Of a stretch of DNA of 64,000 nt, positions 51,613 through 59,187 are shown in pieces. Under the pieces are notes generated by a model that was not told where the DNA came from, searched no databases, and saw only the letters and a program-made list of their open reading frames with translations. Made by a program: the position numbers and the translations under genes. The first letter of the stretch is position 1. Each line of letters begins with the position of its first letter. The stretch is from Avimonas intestinalis (lineage in GTDB: Bacteria > Bacillota > Clostridia > Oscillospirales > Acutalibacteraceae): positions 1-64,000 of the forward strand of contig CAJFID010000007.1 in NCBI GenBank assembly GCA_904380375.1, given 5' to 3'.

Positions 51613-51686
51613 GGAGGCGCCACCCAGATTTGAACTGGGGCATCAGGGTTTTGCAGACCCATGCCTTACCACTTGGCTATGGCGCC
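51612..51686 (-). tRNA. tRNA-Cys (GCA)
   Basis: Cloverleaf on the minus strand. The acceptor GGCGCCA pairs with TGGCGCC, discriminator T, and the CCA end is encoded (51612-51614). The anticodon loop CTGCAAA gives GCA, for Cys. The T arm contains the GTTCAAAT consensus. It is flanked by its own promoter and terminator. Confidence 0.95.
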
Positions 51687-51717
51687 GTATTGGGAATGCA
51701 GGAAAACAACGTGGTTT

Positions 51718-51746
51718 AGTATACCGGGTTTTTGCTGAATTGTCAA
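51718..51746 (-). promoter_or_regulatory. Promoter of tRNA-Cys
   Basis: On the minus strand TTGACA, 17 bp, TATACT, about 32 bp upstream of the mature tRNA: a near-perfect sigma-A promoter. Confidence 0.8.
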
Positions 51747-52189
51747 GATGAAATTTCCAAATTTCCGCTATTTCTAACGCCCTGACATCTTGCCGTCGCA
51801 TCCTACCTGTTTTCCTGACGAGCGCGGATATTCCTAGTATATGCAAATTCCGCGGCTTTAGTACCCTGTCCAATGGCTCTTGGGTCCCATAGGACAATCA
51901 TTTGCCGCCGCAATAACCGTTGGCGTCATCTATCATTGGAAAAGGCCGGTCTGGACCCGCTGTTGTGGAAAGCAAAAATCGGTATCTGTAAACCGGGAAA
52001 TCTGTGCGGATTTGATCTATATGGCGAACAAATACGGAATACCGTTGCATATGCCCGAACTTCATGATAAAATAGAGGATAAATTAGAAAAATAGGCGAA
52101 AACCAGGATGACAAACGTCATCTTATCTTCGTCTGTATTACGACGTGCCTCAAGACGTTTAATATAGCGACGAAACGAGAGAGTATAGC
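51747..52189. other. AT-richer gap with possible degraded coding sequence
   Basis: About 440 bp of lower GC than its surroundings. A frame ending at 52095 has a charged, protein-like C-terminus (MANKYGIPLHMPELHDKIED region from 52021) but no ribosome-binding site and an implausible N-terminal part. It may be a gene remnant. A promoter candidate for the downstream gene overlaps its end. Confidence 0.35.
52045..52073 (+). promoter_or_regulatory. Putative promoter of the nucleotide-sugar epimerase/dehydratase gene
   Basis: TTGCAT, exactly 17 bp, TAAAAT. The leader of about 110 nucleotides contains a small GATGAC/GTCATC hairpin. Confidence 0.5.
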
Positions 52190-54205
52190 ATGATATCTTT
52201 CAAAAAACGGGGCAATATTCGGAAAGCCCATTTGGGCATTCGCAAATTGACGCTGTTTGTCGTGGATTTGCTTACCCTAAGCCTTTCCGGCTTTGCCGCC
52301 TTTTATTTGTCCAACGTATTTTCGGCCGCCGATTTCCGCTTGCCCGATGCGTATTGGGAGTTGGGGCTGTTTGTTTTCTGCAATCTTCTGTCCTTGGCCT
52401 TATGCGGGACCTACCGCAGCATTTGGCGGTATGCCGAGGTAAAGAGCTTTCTTTCCTTGATCGCCGCCCTCTGCTTCGGCTCGGCGGCCAGCTATTTTGC
52501 GGCCGCTGTCCTGGGACGGCTGACCTCCAGCCTTTATATGGTGCTATCCTTCCTCGTCGCAGCTTTTGCTATGATGGGGATGCGGCTGGTATACCAGTAT
52601 ATCTATACGGCTATGAGCCGGCATGTTTCCACAGAGCTTGGAGAGCCGACTATGATCGTCGGCGCGGGACAGGCGGGCCGCAGCATCCTTTTGGAAATGC
52701 AGAGGACCAACCGGCGCTATCGCCCCCTCTGTATCGTGGATGACAGTAGGGAGAAGGTCGGGCGCACCATCAACGGGGTGCGGGTTTACGGCCCGACCGA
52801 AAAAATACCGGAGCTCTGCGAGCGCTTTGGCATCCACACCATCCTTTTCGCCATTCCCTCCTGCATGGACACGGACCGGCGGCGGATTTTGCAGATCTGC
52901 TCGGCAACCAAATGCAAGATCGAGGTCCTCCCGTATCTTGACGAGATGATCTGCGAAAAAGAACTGCTTAACCAGGCGAAGAACATCAATGTGGAGGACC
53001 TCCTGGGCCGCAAGACCATCCAGTTTGATCACCGCGAGGTGGCGGCGTTTGTGGAGAACGAGGTATGTATGGTCACCGGCGGCGGCGGTTCCATCGGGTC
53101 GGAGCTTTGCCGCCAGATTGTCAAGTACCGGCCCCGCCAGCTCATTATTGTTGATATCTATGAAAACAACGCCTATGAAATCCAGCAGGAACTGCTGCGG
53201 GAATACGGAGACTCCATAGCCCTTGAGGTGCAGATCGCCTCAATCCGGGATTTCAAAAAGATGGACCGGCTGTTCCGGACGTTCCGCCCCGGCGTGGTGT
53301 TCCACGCCGCAGCGCATAAGCATGTCCCGCTGATGGAGACCAACCCGGAGGAAGCGGTCAAGAATAACGTGATCGGCACATTTAATGTGGCGAACCTCGC
53401 AGATCTGTACCGCGTGAAAAAGTTTGTCTTGGTTTCCACCGATAAGGCGGTAAACCCCACCAATGTGATGGGGGCGACCAAGCGCTGCTGCGAAATGATT
53501 ATGCAATATATGGCGGAACAGTCCACCGGCACGGAATACGTTGCCGTCCGTTTCGGTAACGTGCTGGGCAGCAACGGGTCGGTGATCCCCCTCTTCCGCA
53601 AGCAGATTGAGGCGGGCGGCCCGGTTACGGTGACGGATCCGGACATCATCCGCTATTTCATGACTATCCCGGAGGCAGTTTCCCTGATCCTTCAGGCCGG
53701 CGCCATGGCAAAGGGAGGGGAGATCTTTGTGCTTGATATGGGGGAGCCGGTCCGGATTTTGAATCTGGCGGAAAATTTGATCCGGCAGTACGGAAAAGAG
53801 CCGTACCGGGACATCCAGATTGAATTTACCGGCCTTCGCCCGGGGGAAAAGCTGTTTGAGGAGCTGCTGATGAGCGAAGAAGGGCTCCAATCGACGATGA
53901 ACCATAAGATTTTTATCGGCAATCAAATCCCCGTCGATATTGACGATTTTATTCACAAAATGAAGGCGTTGAAAGAGGTCGTAGACGAGGAGGACGTGGA
54001 ACTGATTATCCGCCGCCTCTACGATCTGGTGCCGACTTTCCAGCACGAAGCCCTCAAGCTGGATCCTTCATCGGCCGGCGAAGCGGCGGATGAAGAGGGG
54101 CCGGATACGCTCACAGCAGCGCCGACGCAGGGGGATGGTGCCAAGAAGGCGGAAGCCGAGCAAGCGGCTGTTATCTTTCCGCGGCGGGAAAAGATCGGCT
54201 GCTGA
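52190..54205 (+). CDS. CapD/WbpM-like membrane nucleotide-sugar epimerase/dehydratase
   Basis: A 671-residue polysaccharide biosynthesis enzyme. Four N-terminal membrane helices (about 18-42, 57-72, 86-108, 115-135), a first Rossmann-like CoA-binding-type domain with GAGQAG (158-163), then the catalytic short-chain dehydrogenase domain with TGGGGSIGSE (296-305), HAAAHKHVPLME and a late GLRPGEKLFEEL. WbpM/PglF/CapD enzymes are UDP-GlcNAc 4,6-dehydratases for bacillosamine- or FucNAc-type sugars. The active site reads S-T-D-K-A, as in these dehydratases, in place of Tyr-x-x-x-Lys. An Ala/Glu-rich tail of about 45 residues is unusual. The ribosome-binding site is weak. Confidence 0.88.
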   Translation: MISFKKRGNIRKAHLGIRKLTLFVVDLLTLSLSGFAAFYLSNVFSAADFRLPDAYWELGLFVFCNLLSLALCGTYRSIWRYAEVKSFLSLIAALCFGSAASYFAAAVLGRLTSSLYMVLSFLVAAFAMMGMRLVYQYIYTAMSRHVSTELGEPTMIVGAGQAGRSILLEMQRTNRRYRPLCIVDDSREKVGRTINGVRVYGPTEKIPELCERFGIHTILFAIPSCMDTDRRRILQICSATKCKIEVLPYLDEMICEKELLNQAKNINVEDLLGRKTIQFDHREVAAFVENEVCMVTGGGGSIGSELCRQIVKYRPRQLIIVDIYENNAYEIQQELLREYGDSIALEVQIASIRDFKKMDRLFRTFRPGVVFHAAAHKHVPLMETNPEEAVKNNVIGTFNVANLADLYRVKKFVLVSTDKAVNPTNVMGATKRCCEMIMQYMAEQSTGTEYVAVRFGNVLGSNGSVIPLFRKQIEAGGPVTVTDPDIIRYFMTIPEAVSLILQAGAMAKGGEIFVLDMGEPVRILNLAENLIRQYGKEPYRDIQIEFTGLRPGEKLFEELLMSEEGLQSTMNHKIFIGNQIPVDIDDFIHKMKALKEVVDEEDVELIIRRLYDLVPTFQHEALKLDPSSAGEAADEEGPDTLTAAPTQGDGAKKAEAEQAAVIFPRREKIGC

Positions 54206-54285
54206 TTCTTTTTTCAAGCGGGGGCCTTTTCTCGGGCTTTCGACCGCTATAGACCGTGACCGGCCGGCAAGAGATAGGGGAGCCC

Positions 54286-55524
54286 TTAGGAAGCGGCAGA
54301 CTCCTCCCAGCCCCACAGTTTGGTTTGAGCGGCAATATCGCTGACCGCCGGCCGGAGGCCGGGGGATTCCAGCAGGCGCCCTCCGGTATATTTGCCGTTG
54401 CAGGTAATGAAATACCGCGCCCGTTTTAGGGAAACGCCGATTTTACGCAGCAGTTCATGGCTCAGCGTATGCAGGCGCCTGGCCTGGATGATCCGCTTGG
54501 CGTAGGTGATCCCGATCCCCGGAACCCGGAGCAGCGTCTCGTAATCCGCCGTATTGACTTCTACCGGAAACCGGTCGAGATGCCGCAGGGCCCAGGCGGC
54601 CTTGGGATCAAGATCAAACGGCAGGTTGGGGGCATCCGGCGGCAGGAGTTCGTCCACGGTAAAGCCGTAGAGCTGCATCAGCCGGTCCGCCTGATAAAGC
54701 CGCCGCGTTCGCCAGGAGGGCGTATTTTTTTCTGGAAAAAAATCGAAGTGGGAGGAACGGGGCAGACGAAACGGGGAATAATAGACCCGCCGCAGACGGT
54801 ACTTGCGGTAGAGCGCGCCGGAAAGCGTCATAGTCGTCCGGTCCGTTTCCTTCATCGCTCCCACGATCATCTGCGTCGTCTGGCCGCTGCGGGCGAACCG
54901 CCGCCCGGAAGCGTTGAACTCCCCCGTGTGATTGCGGATTTTTTGGCTGATGGCCCCCATCGGCGTGAGGATATTCGTTTTGTTTTTCTGCTTGGCAATC
55001 ACCGAATACCCGTCGCTGTGAGGGAGTTCAATGTTTACGCTCAGCCGGTCGGCCAGCCAGCCTGCCTGCTCAATCAATTCCGGATCGGCCCCGGGCATGA
55101 TTTTGGCGTGGATGTAACCGGTATACCGCATCTCCTGCCGCATGATCCGCAGCGTTTCCACAATCAGTTCCTCGGTGTAGTCGGCATTTTTGTAAATGCC
55201 GGAGCTAATGAAAACCCCGAGCGTCGGGTTGCTTTTGGCTGCCTGTACTGCCGCTTCCGCCAGTTCCTGCGGGGCACAGGTGTATCGCTGCCGGCATTCC
55301 AGCCCCGCACGGCATGAACAATAGGAGCAGTTGAAAATACAGTCGTTGGATAGGCCGAGCTTGGGGACGGTCGGCGGTGACTTGGGGGCGCGGATCGCGT
55401 CAAGATCGGCAATCTCGTCGTCCGTCAGCTCGTTCGCATCCGCAATGTCAAGGCGGGCGGTTTCCTGTATCAGATGAAGCTTGTCCGCCGCATCCAGTGT
55501 GGGCGGAAGTATCAGATTGGCCAT
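54286..55524 (-). CDS. Putative DNA modification/repair radical SAM protein (HhH-containing)
   Basis: A 412-residue radical SAM protein. CIFNCSYC holds Cys62, Cys66 and Cys69 for the SAM-binding 4Fe-4S cluster; three more cysteines (71, 77, 83) follow closely and could bind a second cluster. The C-terminal part has a helix-hairpin-helix DNA-binding motif (RVPGIGITYAKRI, from residue 333). This matches the family described as a radical SAM protein linked to a uracil-DNA-glycosylase-like DUF4130 protein, of unproven DNA repair function. The partner is not adjacent. GAAGGAGGAG precedes the ATG. The consensus promoter carries a LexA-like box. Confidence 0.9.
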   Translation of the reverse strand: MANLILPPTLDAADKLHLIQETARLDIADANELTDDEIADLDAIRAPKSPPTVPKLGLSNDCIFNCSYCSCRAGLECRQRYTCAPQELAEAAVQAAKSNPTLGVFISSGIYKNADYTEELIVETLRIMRQEMRYTGYIHAKIMPGADPELIEQAGWLADRLSVNIELPHSDGYSVIAKQKNKTNILTPMGAISQKIRNHTGEFNASGRRFARSGQTTQMIVGAMKETDRTTMTLSGALYRKYRLRRVYYSPFRLPRSSHFDFFPEKNTPSWRTRRLYQADRLMQLYGFTVDELLPPDAPNLPFDLDPKAAWALRHLDRFPVEVNTADYETLLRVPGIGITYAKRIIQARRLHTLSHELLRKIGVSLKRARYFITCNGKYTGGRLLESPGLRPAVSDIAAQTKLWGWEESAAS

Positions 55525-55609
55525 GGACGGCTCCTCCTTCGCTTTTTCCTGGCGGTCCGCGCAGGACTTACCAGGATAAATCCGACCCCATTTGTTCCTC
55601 TATGTAGGG

Positions 55610-55638
55610 ATTATAGCAGAATATGCAGCAAATGTCAA
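55610..55638 (-). promoter_or_regulatory. Consensus sigma-A promoter of the radical SAM gene
   Basis: On the minus strand TTGACA (55633-55638), exactly 17 bp, TATAAT (55610-55615). Both hexamers are perfect. Confidence 0.85.
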
Positions 55639-55648
55639 ACAAATGTTC
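55637..55648 (-). promoter_or_regulatory. Putative LexA (SOS) box
   Basis: On the minus strand GAAC-ATTT-GTTT, matching the Gram-positive LexA pattern GAAC-N4-GTTY. It overlaps the first bases of the -35 box, where repressor binding would block RNA polymerase. Confidence 0.55.
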
Positions 55649-55771
55649 TTTTTTGGGCGGCTGCTTGTTCTATAGAGGAAATGCTTTGGGGAGCGATGGC
55701 CTCACTATCCAAGCCGGAAAATGCTATGTCTATTGGGGGAGGAAGAAACGTCCCGAGCTCTTAAATTACTG
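55649..55771. other. Intergenic stretch, no gene seen
   Basis: Part of the 336-bp gap between the radical SAM gene start and the gdhA 3' end. It lies between the LexA-like box and the gdhA terminator hairpin. No frame with a ribosome-binding site. Confidence 0.5.
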
Positions 55772-55824
55772 CTAATTGAAAAGCACCGGATCCAATGGTG
55801 TTGGATCCGGTGCTTTTCAATTAG
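55772..55824. terminator. Terminator of gdhA with perfect 24-bp stem
   Basis: Arms 55772-55795 and 55801-55824 are perfect complements over 24 bp with a 5-base loop. It lies 36 bp after the gdhA stop and can act on either strand. Confidence 0.8.
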
Positions 55825-55860
55825 ATGGGATTGATGAAAAATTTCGGTACCGATGCGGAA

Positions 55861-57192
55861 TCAGACAATGCCCTGAGCCATCATCGCGTCAGCAACCTTC
55901 ATGAAGCCGGCGATGTTCGCGCCCACCACATAGTTGCCTTCAAAGCCGTATTCCTTCGCAGCGTCAAAGGCGTTCTTGTGGATGCCGGCCATGATGCCGT
56001 GCAGCTTCTGGTCCACCTCTTCAAAGGTCCAGCTCAGCCGCTGGGAGTTCTGGCTCATTTCAAGCGCAGAGGTCGCCACGCCGCCGGCGTTGGCCGCCTT
56101 GCCCGGGGCAAAGATGACGCCCTTGCTCTGGAGAAGCTCCGTAGCCTCCAGGGTAGTGGGCATGTTGGCGCCTTCGCCGACCAGCTTGCAGCCGTTTTTG
56201 ATGAGCTCGGCCGCGTCTGCCTCGTTGAGTTCGTTCTGGGTCGCGCAGGGCAGAGCAATGTCGCAGGGGATTGACCAGATGCCCTTGCCTTCATGGTACT
56301 CCGCATTGGGGCGATAGGAGACATAATCACGGATGCGGCCGCGTTTGACTTCCTTGATCTCTTTGACCGCCGCGAGGTCAATGCCGTCCTTGTCATACAC
56401 CCAGCCGTTGGAATCGCTGAGCGCGACGACCTTCGCGCCGAGCTGCTGCGCCTTTTCGGTGGCGTAGATGGCCACGTTGCCGGAACCGGAGATCACCACG
56501 GTCTTGTCCTTGAAGGAATCGCCCTTGGTCTTCAGGATTTCGTCCACAAAATAGACCAGGCCGTAACCGGTCGCCTCGGTACGGGCCAAGGAGCCGCCGT
56601 AGGTCAGACCCTTGCCGGTGAGGATGCCTTCAAAGCGGTTGGTGAGCTTCTTGTACTGGCCGTACAGGTAGCCGATCTCCCGGCCGCCTACGCCGATATC
56701 GCCGGCCGGCACGTCGGTGTCCGCACCGATATGGCGGAACAGCTCGCTCATGAAGCTCTGGCAGAAAGCCATGACCTCGCGGTCGGATTTACCCTTGGGA
56801 TCAAAGTCGGCGCCGCCCTTGCCGCCGCCGATGGGCAGGCCGGTCAGCGAATTCTTGAAAATCTGCTCAAAGCCCAGGAATTTGATGATGCCGAGGTTTA
56901 CCGAAGGATGGAAGCGCAGTCCCCCCTTATACGGGCCGATCGCGCTGTTGAACTGCACGCGGAAGCCGCGGTTGACCTGGACTTTGCCCTGGTCGTCCAC
57001 CCAAGGAACGCGGAACATCACGACGCGCTCTGGCTCGGTCAGGCGCTCGAGCAGGCCGGCCTGCTCAAAGCGGGGATTGGCTTCAATGACCGGGCGAAGC
57101 GAGTTCAGCACTTCGGTGGCCGCCTGGATGAATTCATCCTGCGCCGGATTTTTGCGGATCAGCTCCTGCAATACGGAATCCACATAAGACAT
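55861..57192 (-). CDS. gdhA: NADP-type glutamate dehydrogenase
   Basis: Interconverts 2-oxoglutarate, ammonia and glutamate. The 443 residues correspond to the hexameric small GdhA: RVPWVDDQGKVQVNRGFRVQ, GPYKGGLRFHP with the substrate lysine, LPIGGGKGGADFDPKGKS, PAGDIGVGGREIG, the dinucleotide motif SGSGNVA and GANMPTT. Overall sequence and length fit the NADP-dependent biosynthetic type. The start is the ATG at 57192 after AAAGGAGAG; the 21 upstream codons are open but overlap the leader. It has its own consensus promoter and a strong terminator. Confidence 0.96.
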   Translation of the reverse strand: MSYVDSVLQELIRKNPAQDEFIQAATEVLNSLRPVIEANPRFEQAGLLERLTEPERVVMFRVPWVDDQGKVQVNRGFRVQFNSAIGPYKGGLRFHPSVNLGIIKFLGFEQIFKNSLTGLPIGGGKGGADFDPKGKSDREVMAFCQSFMSELFRHIGADTDVPAGDIGVGGREIGYLYGQYKKLTNRFEGILTGKGLTYGGSLARTEATGYGLVYFVDEILKTKGDSFKDKTVVISGSGNVAIYATEKAQQLGAKVVALSDSNGWVYDKDGIDLAAVKEIKEVKRGRIRDYVSYRPNAEYHEGKGIWSIPCDIALPCATQNELNEADAAELIKNGCKLVGEGANMPTTLEATELLQSKGVIFAPGKAANAGGVATSALEMSQNSQRLSWTFEEVDQKLHGIMAGIHKNAFDAAKEYGFEGNYVVGANIAGFMKVADAMMAQGIV

Positions 57193-57646
57193 AACGCTTC
57201 TCTCCTTTGAACCATGAAAATTTTGAACGGAATTCTGATAGAAACAAACGATCACTATCAGTTATTGCCATTATACAAAACCACACGCGATTTTGCAAGA
57301 ACAATCTCGTTAAATTTCAGTTTTGTTTGATTTGCATCAAAAAGGCAGGGCTTTTGCTCGGAGAATGAGAGATTCCTAACCCGATGGTGCATAAGCGAGC
57401 TGCTCGGGAATCCATGTGAGGGCCGTTTTCTACGAAGAGAAGGTCTCGGCATAGATTGACTATGATCATATATTATACATATCATGTGTTATATATCTGT
57501 TAAATTCAGGAATTTACGCTATATTATACTGAAATTAAACTAAACATCTCAGCGATCTGTAGCAGCGGCCGATTTTCAGAGTAGAATTGATCCGTCTTTG
57601 TCCTTCTTCGCTTTATGACAAATCGCTGGATTTCGTCGAATTCCCG
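57193..57646. other. Divergent regulatory region gdhA/pyrC, no gene seen
   Basis: Holds the gdhA promoter and a conspicuously AT-rich island (about 57455-57545) with clustered TATAT and ATGAT/ATCAT elements, suitable for regulator binding or DNA bending. A 75-codon minus-strand frame covering it looks fortuitous. Confidence 0.5.
57270..57298 (-). promoter_or_regulatory. Sigma-A promoter of gdhA
   Basis: On the minus strand TTGCAA, 17 bp, TATAAT, 78 bp before the gdhA start. Confidence 0.75.
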
Positions 57647-57676
57647 TTGCCAGGGTGGCGGGCCGTATGCTATAAT
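57647..57676 (+). promoter_or_regulatory. Sigma-A promoter of the pyrimidine operon
   Basis: TTGCCA, 18 bp, TATAAT. Leader of about 150 nucleotides before pyrC; I found no PyrR-type binding loop in it. Confidence 0.65.
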
Positions 57677-57831
57677 ACATAGTTGAGTTGATCGCGGCGG
57701 ATGTGCCGCTTGCTATTTTGTTTTTCAACGCTCTTTGCAGCCTTGCGCCGTTCAGGCGGAGACGTCTTGGCCTAGGGGAAAGGGCGGGCGTGCCGAAACG
57801 GCGGAGGAAAAGACGACGAGGGGTGAGCAAA

Positions 57832-59130
57832 ATGTTTGACCAATTACCGACGGACAGCTCCAGGCTGGTCATCAAGGGGGCCCGGGTGGTGGATCCCTCC
57901 CAAAACCTGGATGCCGTCTGCAACGTTTTCCTTGTCGGCGGCCGCATCGCCGGACTGTCGGCGGAGGACATCCCCGACGCCGAGGCAGTGGACGCAAGAG
58001 GCTTGGTCTGTGCGCCCGGCCTGGTGGATATGCACGTCCACCTGCGCGACCCGGGCCAGACCTACAAAGAGGATATAGAATCCGGTTGCTGCGCGGCAGC
58101 GGCGGGGGGCGTCACTTCGCTTGCCTGTATGCCCAACACCGTGCCGGCGCTGGACGATCCGGCGGTTATCGGTGACGTTGTGAAAAGGGCGGCGGACGCG
58201 AAGGCCCGTGTGTATCCGGTGGCCGCCGTTACCGCGTCTTTAGCGGGACAGACGCTGAACGATTTTGCCGCGCTCAAGGCGGCGGGGGCGGTCGCCGTGT
58301 CGGATGATGGGCGCCCGGTCCCGACGGCCGGGCAGATGCTGGATGCCATGAGGGCGGCGTCGGCTTTGTCTATGCCGGTGCTGTCCCATTGCGAGGACCT
58401 GACCCTTACCCGCGGGGGGATACTCAACGACGGGGAGGTTTCCCACCGGCTGGGCGTCCCCGGTATCCACCGCGCGGCGGAGGAGGTGGCTACGGCGCGG
58501 GATATTGCGATTGCGGCGGCGACCGGGCTGCCGGTGCATATCTGCCATGTCAGCACGCGGGGAAGCGTTGCCCTGCTGCGGGATGCCCGGCGCCGGGGCG
58601 TCCCGGTGACGGGGGAGACCGCGCCCCATTATTTTACCTTCACCGAGGAAGCGCTCCTTGGCCGGGACGCAGATTTCCGCATGAACCCGCCGCTTCGCAC
58701 CGCCGACGACCGGGAGGCCGTGATAGAAGGGCTCTGCGACGGTACGCTCAGCGCCATCGCGACCGACCACGCACCCCATTCGCCGGAGGAAAAAGCCGAT
58801 TTTTTCCGCGCGCCCAACGGTTCCATTGGGATGGAAACCTCGCTGGCGGCGGGGATTACCGCCCTGGTGGCGACGGGGAGGCTTTCCCTGTCCCGCCTGC
58901 TTTGGCTGATGTCTACCGAGCCGGCCCGGCTTTTAGGGATCCCGGGCGGGACGCTGCGGGTCGGCGCGCCGGCCGATATCGTCCTTTTTGACCCGGAGCA
59001 GGAGTGGGTCGTTGACCCGGCCAAACTCCACGGTAAGTCCCGCAACACGCCCTTTAAGGGGATGGCTCTGCGCGGCCGGGTGAAGGCGACCCTGCTTGGA
59101 GGCCGGGTGGTTTACCGGTCGGAGGACTAA
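57832..59130 (+). CDS. pyrC: Dihydroorotase
   Basis: Cyclises carbamoyl-aspartate to dihydroorotate in UMP synthesis. Type I class of 432 residues: DMHVHLRDPGQTYKEDI gives the HxH zinc motif, SHCEDLTLT and HICHVST supply further His ligands, and ATDHAPHSPEEK contains the catalytic Asp. The C-terminal composite domain ends with FKGMALRGRVKATLLGGRVV. GAGGGGTGAG precedes the ATG at 57832; the longer upstream frame overlaps the leader. It is the first gene of pyrC-rmuC-pyrF-carA-carB. Confidence 0.95.
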   Translation: MFDQLPTDSSRLVIKGARVVDPSQNLDAVCNVFLVGGRIAGLSAEDIPDAEAVDARGLVCAPGLVDMHVHLRDPGQTYKEDIESGCCAAAAGGVTSLACMPNTVPALDDPAVIGDVVKRAADAKARVYPVAAVTASLAGQTLNDFAALKAAGAVAVSDDGRPVPTAGQMLDAMRAASALSMPVLSHCEDLTLTRGGILNDGEVSHRLGVPGIHRAAEEVATARDIAIAAATGLPVHICHVSTRGSVALLRDARRRGVPVTGETAPHYFTFTEEALLGRDADFRMNPPLRTADDREAVIEGLCDGTLSAIATDHAPHSPEEKADFFRAPNGSIGMETSLAAGITALVATGRLSLSRLLWLMSTEPARLLGIPGGTLRVGAPADIVLFDPEQEWVVDPAKLHGKSRNTPFKGMALRGRVKATLLGGRVVYRSED

Positions 59131-59187
59131 AGCGGACAGAAAAGGGAGGCCAAGCGTCCGCTTGGCTTTGAAAGGCGGTGACAGCGT

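Noticed and set aside
57258..57485. Possible 75-residue minus-strand gene upstream of gdhA
   Set aside because: It overlaps the gdhA promoter and an AT-rich regulatory stretch and has no ribosome-binding site.
57694..57725. Attenuator hairpin in the pyrC leader
   Set aside because: The stem is only five base pairs and the T-run is interrupted; no PyrR-type loop is present.
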